Assembly: GCA_028818385.1 (NCBI GenBank)
Contig: JAPPNY010000173.1
Location: 1-15,287, forward strand
Length of the DNA: 15,287 nt
Reading direction: 5' to 3'
From: Spirochaetaceae bacterium
GTDB lineage: Bacteria; Spirochaetota; Spirochaetia; SZUA-6; Bin103
The position numbers and the translations under genes were made by a program. Below, in pieces: positions 1 through 7,213 of the stretch; the first letter of the stretch is position 1, and the number at the start of each line of letters is the position of its first letter. The notes below the pieces were generated by a model. The model saw only the letters and a list, made by a program, of their open reading frames with translations. It was not told the origin of the DNA and searched no databases.

Positions 1-1562
1 CCTTTCGAGGCGACGAACTCCAGGACCGCTCCGCCGTCCTCGCCGCGCGCCGTGAGGTGCAGCCGCCGGCGTCCGCCGTCCGTACCGGGCTCGTCCTGTT
101 GCTCAAGCGTCAGAAGCGTCTCTTCGCAGACGGCGTCGAGGCGATCCACCATCTGCGCGTCCCAGCCCCTGCGCGATGCGAATGCGCCGATGAACTCCCG
201 GATCTCGCGCAAGGCGGAGGGATCGAGCGCCACCTCCAGCCGGCGGCGGCGCGACTTCGCCAGCTCCACGAACGCGGTCATGACGATCGCCGCGATGCCT
301 CCGGTCAGCATCCCGTTCTTCAACAGAGCGTTCGCAAACTCCCAGACATGCTCCGGAATGATCGCGCCGCTCTGAAAGCCCACGCCGATCCAGAACGAGA
401 TCCCGGCAATCAGGCCCTTGCGATAGTCGACTCCGTCCTGCGTGATCATCTTCATGCCGATGATGAAGATCGTCGCCATGGTGACGGTGACGAACGCCGT
501 GATGACCGGACCGGGTATCGCCAGGATCACGGCAAGCGCCTTGGGAACGAACGCCAGCACGATCAGCACCGCCCCGAGCGCGAGTCCGATGCGGCGAGAG
601 CTGATCCCGGTGATCTCGACCATCGACGCGCCCGTCGGCCGGAAGCCGAGCGGCATCGTGCCCGCCAGGCCGGACAGCAGGTTGCCCACTCCGTCGGCAG
701 CCACCGCGCCCTGCACCGCCCGGAAGTCCACCGCCCGGCTCTCGGCCCACGACACGCGCTGGATGGCAACGGCGCCGCTGATGGTCTGAATCGTGCAGAC
801 CAGGGCGATGAACACGAACGCGGGCAGCAGCGCCCAGAAGTCGGCTCCGAAGCGCAGGTCGAGGGCCGACCATGCCGGCCTCGGAATGCCGATCCACGAA
901 GCGCGGACGATGCGGTCCGCGTCATAGAGACCGAACATGCCTCCGACGATCGAGCCCGCGACGATGCCGATGACCGGCGCCCACAGGCGCACCCGTTCCT
1001 TCGCCGCCAGCGTGATGCCGGCTATGACGACCAGGGTCGTCAGGGCGCAGAGCGTCGCGGCCAGCGGCGGCGTGCCGCCCGGCACGTTCTTCAATTGCTC
1101 GAACATGACCGGCATGACCGTGACCGGCGTGAGCATCAGGACCGTCCCCGTGACGGTCGGCGTCAGGATGCGCCGGAACAGCGAGAGGCGCGTGGAGAAC
1201 ACGAACTGGACCAGGGCGAGGATCACGACCAGGGTCGCGAGCAGCGCCGGGCCGCCCGCCGCGAGGGCGGCGATGCTGACCGCGATGGCGGCCCCTGACG
1301 TTCCGATCGCCAGGATGTAGCCGGCGCCGAACCGGCCGATCCGCCGAGCCTGGAGCATCGCGGTCGCGCCGCAGGCCGCCACCGACGCGAACACGGCCCA
1401 CAGCAGGACGTCTTCGGGCTGGCCGGCAGCCCGGAAGACGACCGTCGGAATCATCACGGCGCCGGGCAGCACCAGGCAGGCGATCTGCAGGGCCAGGCCC
1501 ACGCTGAGCGGACCCGGGATTTTCGCGTCGGGATGGCGGCGGTCCCCGGAACTATTCTCCAT
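1..1562 (-). CDS. NCS2-family (xanthine/uracil permease-like) transporter with C-terminal RsbW-like ATPase domain, partial
   Basis: Reading leftwards from ATG at 1562, 520 codons stay open to the window edge, so the 3' end is missing. Residues about 15-435 are a string of hydrophobic helices with NCS2 character: the QRVSW segment, then the GNLLSGLAGTMPLGF region, ITGISSRRIGLA, and a late GxGFQSG segment. This family carries out ion-coupled uptake of nucleobases or related compounds across the inner membrane. From about residue 438 the sequence turns soluble: RRRRLEVALDPSALREIREF, then VDRLDAVCEETLLTL, then a beta-like LHLTARGEDGGAVLEFV. That order matches the start of RsbW/SpoIIAB-type histidine-kinase-like ATPases (strand, helix, N-box-like EE helix, strand). 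The usual N-box Asn is not obvious. It starts 6 bp after the dctM stop, so it is the last visible gene of the TRAP operon. Family is likely; the domain fusion is read by eye; substrate unknown. Confidence 0.85.
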   Translation of the reverse strand, partial: MENSSGDRRHPDAKIPGPLSVGLALQIACLVLPGAVMIPTVVFRAAGQPEDVLLWAVFASVAACGATAMLQARRIGRFGAGYILAIGTSGAAIAVSIAALAAGGPALLATLVVILALVQFVFSTRLSLFRRILTPTVTGTVLMLTPVTVMPVMFEQLKNVPGGTPPLAATLCALTTLVVIAGITLAAKERVRLWAPVIGIVAGSIVGGMFGLYDADRIVRASWIGIPRPAWSALDLRFGADFWALLPAFVFIALVCTIQTISGAVAIQRVSWAESRAVDFRAVQGAVAADGVGNLLSGLAGTMPLGFRPTGASMVEITGISSRRIGLALGAVLIVLAFVPKALAVILAIPGPVITAFVTVTMATIFIIGMKMITQDGVDYRKGLIAGISFWIGVGFQSGAIIPEHVWEFANALLKNGMLTGGIAAIVMTAFVELAKSRRRRLEVALDPSALREIREFIGAFASRRGWDAQMVDRLDAVCEETLLTLEQQDEPGTDGGRRRLHLTARGEDGGAVLEFVASK

Positions 1563-1568
1563 TGCCGT

Positions 1569-2885
1569 TCAGACCAGTCTCGGCAGCCAGAGGCACGTCA
1601 CGGGCACGGCCAGGAGCGTGGCGACGCGGGCGAAATCGACCAGCAGGAACGGGAAGATGCCCCGGAACGACTCTCCGAGCGAGACGCCGTCGGCCAGCGA
1701 GTTGATCACGTAGACGTTGAGGCCGATCGGCGGGGTGATCAGCCCGATCTCGACGACGATCAGCGTCAGGATCCCGAACCAGATTGCGACCTCCGGCTCC
1801 GTAAGGCCGAACTCGAGGCCGGTTACCAGGGGAAAGAAAACCGGTACGGTCAACAGGATCATGGCCAGGCTGTCCATCACGCAGCCGAGCAGCAGGTAAA
1901 TGAACAGGATGCCGATCATGATCGTCATCGGCGCCAGCCCCGATGACGCGAGCGCGGCGGACAGCCCGACCGGGAGCTGGGACAACGCGAGGAAGCCGTT
2001 GTAGATCTCGGCGCCGATCAGGATCAGGAAAATCGCCGCAGTGGTCTGCGCAGTCTCCAGTATGCTCGACGCGAAGCCCTCCCAGCTCAACCGCCCAAGC
2101 GCGATCGCCAACAAGGCGGTGGACGCCGCCCCGATCGCGGCTCCCTCGGTCGGGGTGAACATGCCGAGATAGATGCCGCCAAGGACCACCAGAAAAATCG
2201 CTACGACCGGCAACACCGCGCCCAGGCTGCGTACGCGCTCGCGGAACGGCAGGGCCGGAACGACGGGGCCGGACTTGGGGAAGATCCGAACGTAAGCGCT
2301 GATCGCGGCGGCATAACCGAGCGTCGAGATGACGCCGGGGATCAGGGCGGCCAGGAACAGCTTGCCGATCGACTGCTCGGTGATGACCGCGTAGATCACC
2401 AAGATCACCGAGGGAGGGATCAGAATGCCGAGAGTACCGCCGGCGGCCAGCGCCCCGGTAGCCAGCGCCCCCGAATACCCGTGCCGCTTCATCTCGGGCA
2501 GCGCCACCGAAGCCATCGTTGCCGCGGTTGCAAACGACGAGCCGCAGATGGAGCCGAACGCCGCGCACCCGTAAACGGATGAGATGGCCAGCCCGCCGCG
2601 GCGGTGCCCCACCCAGGCGCGGGCCGAGTCGAACAGCGAACGGCTGAGCCCCGCTCGGGAAGCGAACTGGCCCATCAGCAGGAACAACGGCAGCACCGAG
2701 AGCGTGTAGCCCGACGCCCGGCTGAACGGAGTGGTGTTGATCAGGTTGAGAAACGCCGGCCATCCCGCGAGCGACGCGAAACCGATGCCGCCGACCACGA
2801 ACATTGCGATCGCGACGGGCATCCGCAACGCGATCAGCAGCAGGCAGGCGCCGAACAGTAGTCCGGCGAATCCCATTTCGGTCAT
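1569..2885 (-). CDS. dctM: TRAP transporter large permease subunit (DctM family)
   Basis: This 438-residue, very hydrophobic protein has normal length for the large membrane subunit of a tripartite ATP-independent periplasmic transporter. That subunit forms the ion-driven translocation channel in the inner membrane. The family hallmark is at residues 110-158: FGSICGSSFATAATMASVAL, then PEMKRHGYSGALATGALAAG and GTLGILIPPS. A late segment LITPPIGLNVYVIN (about residues 380-400) is also typical. It follows dctQ after 31 bp and precedes the NCS2 permease by 6 bp, so the genes are probably co-transcribed. No strong ribosome binding site precedes ATG 2885. An in-frame ATG three codons later (MGFAG) is an equally plausible start. 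Family assignment is secure; the transported substrate cannot be read from this subunit. Confidence 0.95.
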   Translation of the reverse strand: MTEMGFAGLLFGACLLLIALRMPVAIAMFVVGGIGFASLAGWPAFLNLINTTPFSRASGYTLSVLPLFLLMGQFASRAGLSRSLFDSARAWVGHRRGGLAISSVYGCAAFGSICGSSFATAATMASVALPEMKRHGYSGALATGALAAGGTLGILIPPSVILVIYAVITEQSIGKLFLAALIPGVISTLGYAAAISAYVRIFPKSGPVVPALPFRERVRSLGAVLPVVAIFLVVLGGIYLGMFTPTEGAAIGAASTALLAIALGRLSWEGFASSILETAQTTAAIFLILIGAEIYNGFLALSQLPVGLSAALASSGLAPMTIMIGILFIYLLLGCVMDSLAMILLTVPVFFPLVTGLEFGLTEPEVAIWFGILTLIVVEIGLITPPIGLNVYVINSLADGVSLGESFRGIFPFLLVDFARVATLLAVPVTCLWLPRLV

Positions 2886-2916
2886 GGTCAGACCACGCCG
2901 AGAAACAGCCTGGCCA

Positions 2917-3498
2917 TCATACCCAGGAGCGTCGACCGTCTCGCCTCAGGGCGTGAACGTGGCGGAAGACCACCATGACGCAAATCGCGGTCAGCAATCC
3001 GGCTCCAAGCAGCGCGGCGAAGTAGGCCCAATGGAGCGGAATGCCCAGGAACAGCGTCGTCTCGCCGTCCTGCAGCTTGCGCACACCGCCGACGAGCAGG
3101 CGCCACGTGACCAAGCCGGCAACCAGCGTGAAGGCGACGCTGTGCACAGTGCCCAGTGCCGTCTTGTGACGCGGACTCAGTCTGCCGGTGAAGAACTCCA
3201 CCACGATGTTGCCGTTCCTGGCGTGGCAGTACGGGAAGAAGGCGAACACCGCGATGCCGCAGGCGAGCTCAGTGAGCTCGTAATCGCCGGGGATCGGGGC
3301 GTTGAAGAGATAGCGCCCGAGCACGCTGATCACGGTCATCAACACGACGCCGAACATCAGCAGGCCGCCGGCGATCGCAACCTTTGCGGCCAGCCGCTCC
3401 ACGTGGGCTCCGACGCGATGGCCGGGCACGTCCGGGGCCGGGCCGCGAGCCGTATCGCCCGCCTGCTGGTCCTCTCCCGGCCTACCGGTCGAGGTCAT
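2917..3498 (-). CDS. dctQ: TRAP transporter small permease subunit (DctQ family)
   Basis: A 193-residue protein with four predicted membrane helices, at about residues 41-63, 75-91, 116-137 and 154-178. This is the standard layout of the DctQ subunit, which pairs with DctM and docks the substrate-binding protein. The GRYLFNAPIPGDYELTEL stretch after helix 1 is the usual family signature (R-Y-x-F followed by acidic residues). The ATG at 3498 overlaps the end of dctP by 17 bp, indicating translational coupling. The first 38 residues are polar and poorly conserved-looking, and no strong ribosome binding site is visible, so the true start may be further in, for example a GTG in the AHVERL segment. 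Family call is confident; exact N-terminus is not. Confidence 0.9.
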   Translation of the reverse strand: MTSTGRPGEDQQAGDTARGPAPDVPGHRVGAHVERLAAKVAIAGGLLMFGVVLMTVISVLGRYLFNAPIPGDYELTELACGIAVFAFFPYCHARNGNIVVEFFTGRLSPRHKTALGTVHSVAFTLVAGLVTWRLLVGGVRKLQDGETTLFLGIPLHWAYFAALLGAGLLTAICVMVVFRHVHALRRDGRRSWV

Positions 3499-4531
3499 CG
3501 CCGTACGCGGCTACCAGGCGTCGTGCATCGGCGAGCATAGCCGCGCCGTCGTGGCCCATGGCGTCGACCTTCTCCACCCAGCCGTCGGTCACCGGCTGCA
3601 GGACGGTCCGCCAACGCTCGCGCTCCGCTTCCGAGAGCGGAACGATCGAATGGCCCCGTTCAAGCGCGATGGCACGGCCCGGCTGCTCGTCGTCCTGCCA
3701 CAGGCGCCCCAGTCGCCTGGCCAGGTCCATTCCCGTCGTCTCGTCGATGATCCTACGGATCTCCGCCGGCAATCCATCGTAGCGCGCCTTGTTCATGGTC
3801 ATCAGGAACAAGGCGCAGGAGAAGGCAGCCTCGGTGTGGTTCCGGGTCACTTCATGCAGGCGGAAGGGCCGCATGATGGTCCATGGGATCAGTGCGCCTT
3901 CCACCACGCCCCGCGAGAGCGCCTCGTAGACCTCCGGGACGGGCATGCCGACCGGCACGGCGCCAAGCGCCTCCAACATCGCCGCGCTGATCCGCGAAGG
4001 GGCACGGATCTTCAGGCCTTCGAGGTCCTTCAGCGTGCGCACCTCCCGGTCGGCGGTGTGGATGTGGCCGGGCGCTGCCGAGTGAAACACCAGGGGATGA
4101 GTATCGTCGTACTCACCCTGCAGCCACATCCGGTAGAACTCGTGGAACGCCTGACTGGTCGCCTCCGCATCCCCGCAGACAAAGGGGAGCTCGAACGCCT
4201 CGGTCAGTGGAAACCGCCCCGGCGAGTAGCCGGGCAGTGTCCAGACGATGTCGACCACGCCGTCCCGCGCCTGCCCGTAGAGATCCGACGGCCTGCCGCC
4301 GAGCTGCATCGCCGGGAACACCTGCACCTCGACCCGGCCCTCGGTTCGCTCCTCGATCTCCTCGGCCCATGGTTGCAGAAACAGTCGGACGGCGATCGAC
4401 TGGGGTGAGTTGAACGTATGAAGCCGAAGCGTGATCGGCTCCGCGCCCGCGCCGTTGGCGAGCGCACAGCAGAGCGCCACGACAAGAGGGGAGAACCGCG
4501 CGGAGACGATGGCCCGGCGAATCACGTCCAT
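3482..4531 (-). CDS. dctP: TRAP transporter periplasmic substrate-binding protein (DctP family)
   Basis: 349 residues with an N-terminal signal peptide: basic MDVIRRAIVSARF, then a hydrophobic core, and likely cleavage after AGA at residue 30. The mature part has DctP-family landmarks: ITLRLHTFNSPQS near the start, LEGLKIRAPSR carrying the conserved substrate-binding Arg, PVPEVYEALSRGVVEGALIP, and MNKARYDGLPAEIRRIIDE. The protein binds solute, usually a carboxylate, in the periplasm and hands it to DctQ/DctM. The start is well supported: GGGGGGAGG ends 6 nt before ATG 4531. A candidate promoter and palindrome lie about 50-80 bp upstream. It is the first gene of the operon. The ligand is not identifiable from sequence alone. 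Confidence 0.95.
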   Translation of the reverse strand: MDVIRRAIVSARFSPLVVALCCALANGAGAEPITLRLHTFNSPQSIAVRLFLQPWAEEIEERTEGRVEVQVFPAMQLGGRPSDLYGQARDGVVDIVWTLPGYSPGRFPLTEAFELPFVCGDAEATSQAFHEFYRMWLQGEYDDTHPLVFHSAAPGHIHTADREVRTLKDLEGLKIRAPSRISAAMLEALGAVPVGMPVPEVYEALSRGVVEGALIPWTIMRPFRLHEVTRNHTEAAFSCALFLMTMNKARYDGLPAEIRRIIDETTGMDLARRLGRLWQDDEQPGRAIALERGHSIVPLSEAERERWRTVLQPVTDGWVEKVDAMGHDGAAMLADARRLVAAYGDDLDR

Positions 4532-4581
4532 CGTTAGCCTCCCCCCAGAAACCCGGTTCTTCGGACAGTCCCGATGGGCCT

Positions 4582-4609
4582 AGTTAAAGTGTGATCCATT
4601 GACTGTCAA
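4582..4609 (-). promoter_or_regulatory. Candidate sigma70-type promoter of the dctPQM operon
   Basis: Reading leftwards there is a perfect -35 TTGACA (4609-4604), a 16-nt spacer, and a weak -10 TTAACT (4587-4582). This is about 50 nt upstream of the dctP ATG, leaving room for the strong ribosome binding site. The -10 matches consensus at only three of six positions, so activity may need an activator. Confidence 0.5.
4599..4609. promoter_or_regulatory. Palindrome TTGAC-N-GTCAA overlapping the dctP -35 box
   Basis: TTGACTGTCAA is a perfect inverted repeat with 5-bp arms around one central base. It coincides with the -35 box of the dctP promoter. Its size and placement suit a dimeric repressor or activator, GntR-like regulators being common at TRAP operons, but no regulator gene is in the window. 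The other strand reads TTGACT and could serve as a -35 for the antitoxin gene. Confidence 0.35.
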
Positions 4610-4640
4610 CCCACCCCTCCGTCTCTGAATTCCTCCGGAC

Positions 4641-4661
4641 TATGTACATGTGTTGTACGTA
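4641..4661. promoter_or_regulatory. Inverted-repeat operator with TGTACA cores upstream of the toxin-antitoxin pair
   Basis: TATGTACA and TGTACGTA flank a 5-bp TGTGT centre. The arms pair at 7 of 8 positions. TGTACA (4643-4648) and TGTACG (4654-4659) are 11 bp apart, about one helical turn. A TGTACA core is the established recognition element of YefM-type antitoxins of the Phd/YefM family, the same family as the gene 50 bp downstream. This suits antitoxin autoregulation. TATGTA at 4641-4646 could double as a weak -10. Confidence 0.6.
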
Positions 4662-4713
4662 TCCGGGTTGTGTGCCAGGGTCGCGGGCGAACGAACATCG
4701 TGGAGGTGGCGAA

Positions 4714-5052
4714 GTGGCAGATTCCCTGGGGGAAGGCGACACCGAGACGACCGCCGCACCCGTTACGATCAGCGAGTTCCGCGCCCGGCTCGCGGAAATG
4801 GTCGGTCGCGCCGAACGGGGTCAGGAAGTCGTGATCGCCCGTGGCCGGCAACCGGTGGCGAAGCTCGTGCCTTTGCGGATGAAACCTCGACGCCGCCTGG
4901 GACTGCTCAAGCAACTGCTGAGTACGGAAGACCTGGAGGCGCTCACGGAAGCGGTCGAAGCACCCTTGTCACCGGCCGATCAGGCCGCCCTGGAAGGGGA
5001 GCATACCGACGCCCTCGGAATCGCCCGGCGACAGGCGCGCAGCTCTCCATGA
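4714..5052 (+). CDS. Phd/YefM-family antitoxin
   Basis: 112 residues from GTG at 4714. Residues about 16-55 (VTISEFRARLAEMVGRAERG, then QEVVIARGRQPVAKLVPL) are the classic Phd/YefM N-terminal DNA-binding domain: a helix, then the GEEVVIxRxGxPVAxLVPL-type strand pair. The C-terminal 55 residues (RRRLGLLKQLL, then an acidic stretch) would wrap the toxin; this tail is longer than in the common 75-90 residue members. The start was chosen because GGAGGT (4702-4707) sits 6 nt before this GTG. An upstream in-frame ATG at 4642 lies inside the operator palindrome and is unlikely. The stop overlaps the toxin start as ATGA. It should neutralise the PIN toxin and repress its own operon. Confidence 0.85.
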   Translation: MADSLGEGDTETTAAPVTISEFRARLAEMVGRAERGQEVVIARGRQPVAKLVPLRMKPRRRLGLLKQLLSTEDLEALTEAVEAPLSPADQAALEGEHTDALGIARRQARSSP

Positions 5053-5426
5053 GGCTTCTTCTCGACAGTCACACCCTCTTCTGGGCGATCTCCGAAGATC
5101 GGAAGCTCTCCGGCACGGCGCAACGGCTCATTCTCGACGAGGAAAACGACGTCTTCTACAGCCCGGTGAACCTGTACGAGATCACGTTCAAGGCACATCG
5201 TGGCCGGATGCCGGAGGCGGCCAGGCATGTGCCCGAAACGGCGCTGGCGTCGGGCTTCGAAGAGCTCGCCCTGACAACGCTGCATCTCGTCCACGCGGCG
5301 CGTCTCGACTGGTCTCACGGCGATCCATGGGACAGAATTCTCTTGGCGCAGGCAACGCTGGAAGACCTGCATCTGGTTTCGGTCGACGCGGCATTCGATG
5401 CGCGAACCGACAGGCGACTGTGGTAA
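5049..5426 (+). CDS. PIN-domain toxin (VapC-like ribonuclease)
   Basis: 125 residues covering a single PIN domain, a Mg2+-dependent RNase fold used by VapC toxins. The acidic active-site set is intact: Asp6 in LLLDSHTLFWA, Glu44 in SPVNLYEITFK, Asp92 and Asp95 in HGDPWDRILLAQA, and Asp113 in LVSVDAAFD. The DxHxLxW start and DPxDRxLxAQA motif place it in the PIN subgroup normally paired with Phd-like antitoxins. ATG 5049 overlaps the antitoxin stop by 4 bp, giving coupled translation with antitoxin first. It ends 30 bp before the convergent argS stop. All catalytic residues are present, so the module looks functional. The RNA target is not predictable. Confidence 0.9.
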   Translation: MRLLLDSHTLFWAISEDRKLSGTAQRLILDEENDVFYSPVNLYEITFKAHRGRMPEAARHVPETALASGFEELALTTLHLVHAARLDWSHGDPWDRILLAQATLEDLHLVSVDAAFDARTDRRLW

Positions 5427-5456
5427 CAGCCGCGGAGGGTAGGAAGCTGTCTTGAA

Positions 5457-7145
5457 CTACATGCGTTCCAGGGGCCGCATGCCGAGGACGAGCATGCCGT
5501 TGCGGAGCGTCTGACGCGCGGCGTCGACCAGGAGCAACCGGCCGTCGCGCAGGGGCGGGGGCGCGTCCAGCACCGGGCAGGCGTGGTAGAACGCCGTGAA
5601 GGCGCGGGTCAGCCCGTACAGGTAGTCGGCCACCACGTGCGGGCTGGCCTCCCTGAGCGTGCGGGCCACGGCGTCGGGGAAGCCGGCGACCGCCTTGGCC
5701 AGCTCCAGCTCGGCGGCGTCGGCCAGCAGGCTGAAGTCGGCGCTCTCCGGGAGCTCCTGCCCGTGGCGGCGCAGCAACGCGCACATGCGTGCGTGTCCGT
5801 ACAGCAGGTACGGGCCGGTGTCGCCCTCGAAGGCGAGCGCCTCCTCGAAGTCGAAGCGCACCATTTTCTCGTTGGCGACGCGCAAGATGCTGTAGCGGAC
5901 CGCGCCGTGGGCGACCGCCTCGGCGCGGTCGCGGTCGAAGGCGACGCCCCGCTCGGTCAGCGCCCGGCCCGCGCGTTTCACCGCTTCCGCCATGAACTCC
6001 TCCAGGAGCACCACGTTGCCGGACCGGGTCGACATGCTGGCGTCGTCGAGGCTGAGGAAGGCGTAATGCACGACCTCGGGCGCCGTGGCGCCCAGCAGGT
6101 CGATCGCGGCGGTGAGCTGCCGGTGGTGCAGCCGCTGGTCCTCGCCCAGCACGATCAGGTTGCGGCCGGCACCGCTGTCGATCTTGTCCAGGGTGTAGGC
6201 GATGTCGCGGAGCTGGTACATGGAGGTGCCGTCGGAGCGTTCCAGCACCACCACCGGATTGCGTGACGGCAGGTCGTAGCCGTCAAGGTCCAGCACGGAG
6301 CGGCCCTCCTCGTCGGTCGATAGCCGGCCGGTGTGGCGAAGGCGCTCGATCACCTCCCGGGTGCGGCCGCTCCACAGGTACTCCGACTCCTTGTCGAAGC
6401 GGTCGTGGCGGATGTCCAGCGCCTCCAGGATGGCGCGCTGGCCGGCGACGCAGACGTCGACGATGGCGTCGAAGCGGCGCCGCGTGCCGGCATCGCCCTG
6501 TTCGAGCTTGCGCAGCAGGTCGAACGTCTGCCGCTCCAGGTCCGGGTCCCGCTCCAGGCGGGCGTTGGCCTGCACGTAGAGGTCCAGGATCTCCGCGAAC
6601 GGCACCTGCCGGTCGCCGGCGGCCAGCACCAGCAGCGCGATCTGCTTGCCGACGTCGTTGACGAAGTAGCGCACCTCCAGGCCATAGCCCTCGAAGCGCA
6701 GCAGCCGCGCCAGCACGTCGCCGATCAGCGCGTTGCGCGCGCGCCCCACGTGCGGGGAGGCATTCGGGTTGATCGAGGTGTGCTCCAGGAGCGCCGTGCG
6801 GCCGATGCCGGTGCCGTTCGACCCGTAGGACGCGCCGGCGGCGCGCACGGCGCCGACGGCGCCGGCGATCAGGTCGCCCGGATCGACGAAGAAGTTCAGG
6901 TACGCGCCGTCGGCGGACACGCTCCGGAAGGCGGCCGGCAGCTCGACGGCTACGGCCAGCTCGGCGGCGATCTGCGCAGGAGCGCGCCGCAGCACCCTGG
7001 CCAGCGGGAAACAGGGTACGGACAGATCGCCGAGCGACGGATCGGGGGGCGTGGCGGCGCTCAGCGCGCCGGCGTCGGCGCCGGGCGCCAACACGCCGAG
7101 AGCGGCGGAGACCGCATCGAGCGCCATGCCGCGATAGTTCTGCAT
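5457..7145 (-). CDS. argS: Arginyl-tRNA synthetase
   Basis: 562 residues, class I synthetase charging tRNA(Arg) in the cytoplasm. The order is: Arg-tRNA synthetase N-terminal domain (about 1-100, ending SADGAYLNFFVD), catalytic domain with SINPNASPHVGRARNALIGD (124-143) as the HIGH region, VRYFVNDVGKQI, the YQLRDIAYTLDKI segment, LGEDQRLHHRQL, and SMSTRSGNVV (370-379) as the KMSKS loop, then the DALR anticodon-binding domain from about 450 to the terminal LVLGMRPLERM. The HIGH motif reads HVGR, with Arg replacing the second His. The KMSKS lysines are absent, which is common in ArgRS. The gene is single, convergent with the toxin gene and divergent from the cyclase fusion. ATG 7145 fits the family N-terminus and lies 6 nt after a -10-like hexamer. 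Confidence 0.95.
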   Translation of the reverse strand: MQNYRGMALDAVSAALGVLAPGADAGALSAATPPDPSLGDLSVPCFPLARVLRRAPAQIAAELAVAVELPAAFRSVSADGAYLNFFVDPGDLIAGAVGAVRAAGASYGSNGTGIGRTALLEHTSINPNASPHVGRARNALIGDVLARLLRFEGYGLEVRYFVNDVGKQIALLVLAAGDRQVPFAEILDLYVQANARLERDPDLERQTFDLLRKLEQGDAGTRRRFDAIVDVCVAGQRAILEALDIRHDRFDKESEYLWSGRTREVIERLRHTGRLSTDEEGRSVLDLDGYDLPSRNPVVVLERSDGTSMYQLRDIAYTLDKIDSGAGRNLIVLGEDQRLHHRQLTAAIDLLGATAPEVVHYAFLSLDDASMSTRSGNVVLLEEFMAEAVKRAGRALTERGVAFDRDRAEAVAHGAVRYSILRVANEKMVRFDFEEALAFEGDTGPYLLYGHARMCALLRRHGQELPESADFSLLADAAELELAKAVAGFPDAVARTLREASPHVVADYLYGLTRAFTAFYHACPVLDAPPPLRDGRLLLVDAARQTLRNGMLVLGMRPLERM

Positions 7146-7151
7146 CGGCGC

Positions 7152-7180
7152 ACGCTACGGTTACCGGCACGATCCCGCAA
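7152..7180 (-). promoter_or_regulatory. Candidate argS promoter
   Basis: Reading leftwards: TTGCGG (7180-7175), 17-nt spacer, TAGCGT (7157-7152; fits TAnnnT). The -10 ends 6 nt before the argS ATG, so the transcript could begin at or next to the start codon. No Shine-Dalgarno sequence is seen. Both hexamers are weak matches. Confidence 0.35.
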
Positions 7181-7187
7181 GGGGATC
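7171..7187. repeat. Perfect inverted repeat GATCCC-N5-GGGATC in the argS/cyclase intergenic region
   Basis: Six-bp arms with spacer GCAAG lie in the 74-bp divergent gap. They overlap the putative argS -35 and the place where a -35 for the cyclase fusion would sit. This could be an operator controlling both genes or a chance palindrome. Confidence 0.35.
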
Positions 7188-7204
7188 ACTCGCTCGCGCG
7201 GCGG

Positions 7205-7213
7205 TGCCATAAT
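7205..7213 (+). promoter_or_regulatory. Extended -10 promoter element of the EIIA/cyclase fusion gene
   Basis: TGCCATAAT is an extended -10 (TG-n-CATAAT, five of six matches to TATAAT). No good -35 lies 17 bp upstream, as is usual for extended -10 promoters. The hexamer ends 6 nt before ATG 7220, which predicts a leaderless or nearly leaderless transcript. Confidence 0.5.

Noticed and set aside
57..1298. Long plus-strand open frame (413 codons) opposite the NCS2 permease
   Set aside because: Composition is Arg/Asp/His-rich with no family features; it is the antisense shadow of a GC-rich coding strand.
4650..5048. N-terminal extension of the PIN toxin to 258 codons
   Set aside because: It overlaps the antitoxin in a different frame; the PIN domain begins exactly at ATG 5049 with an ATGA overlap.
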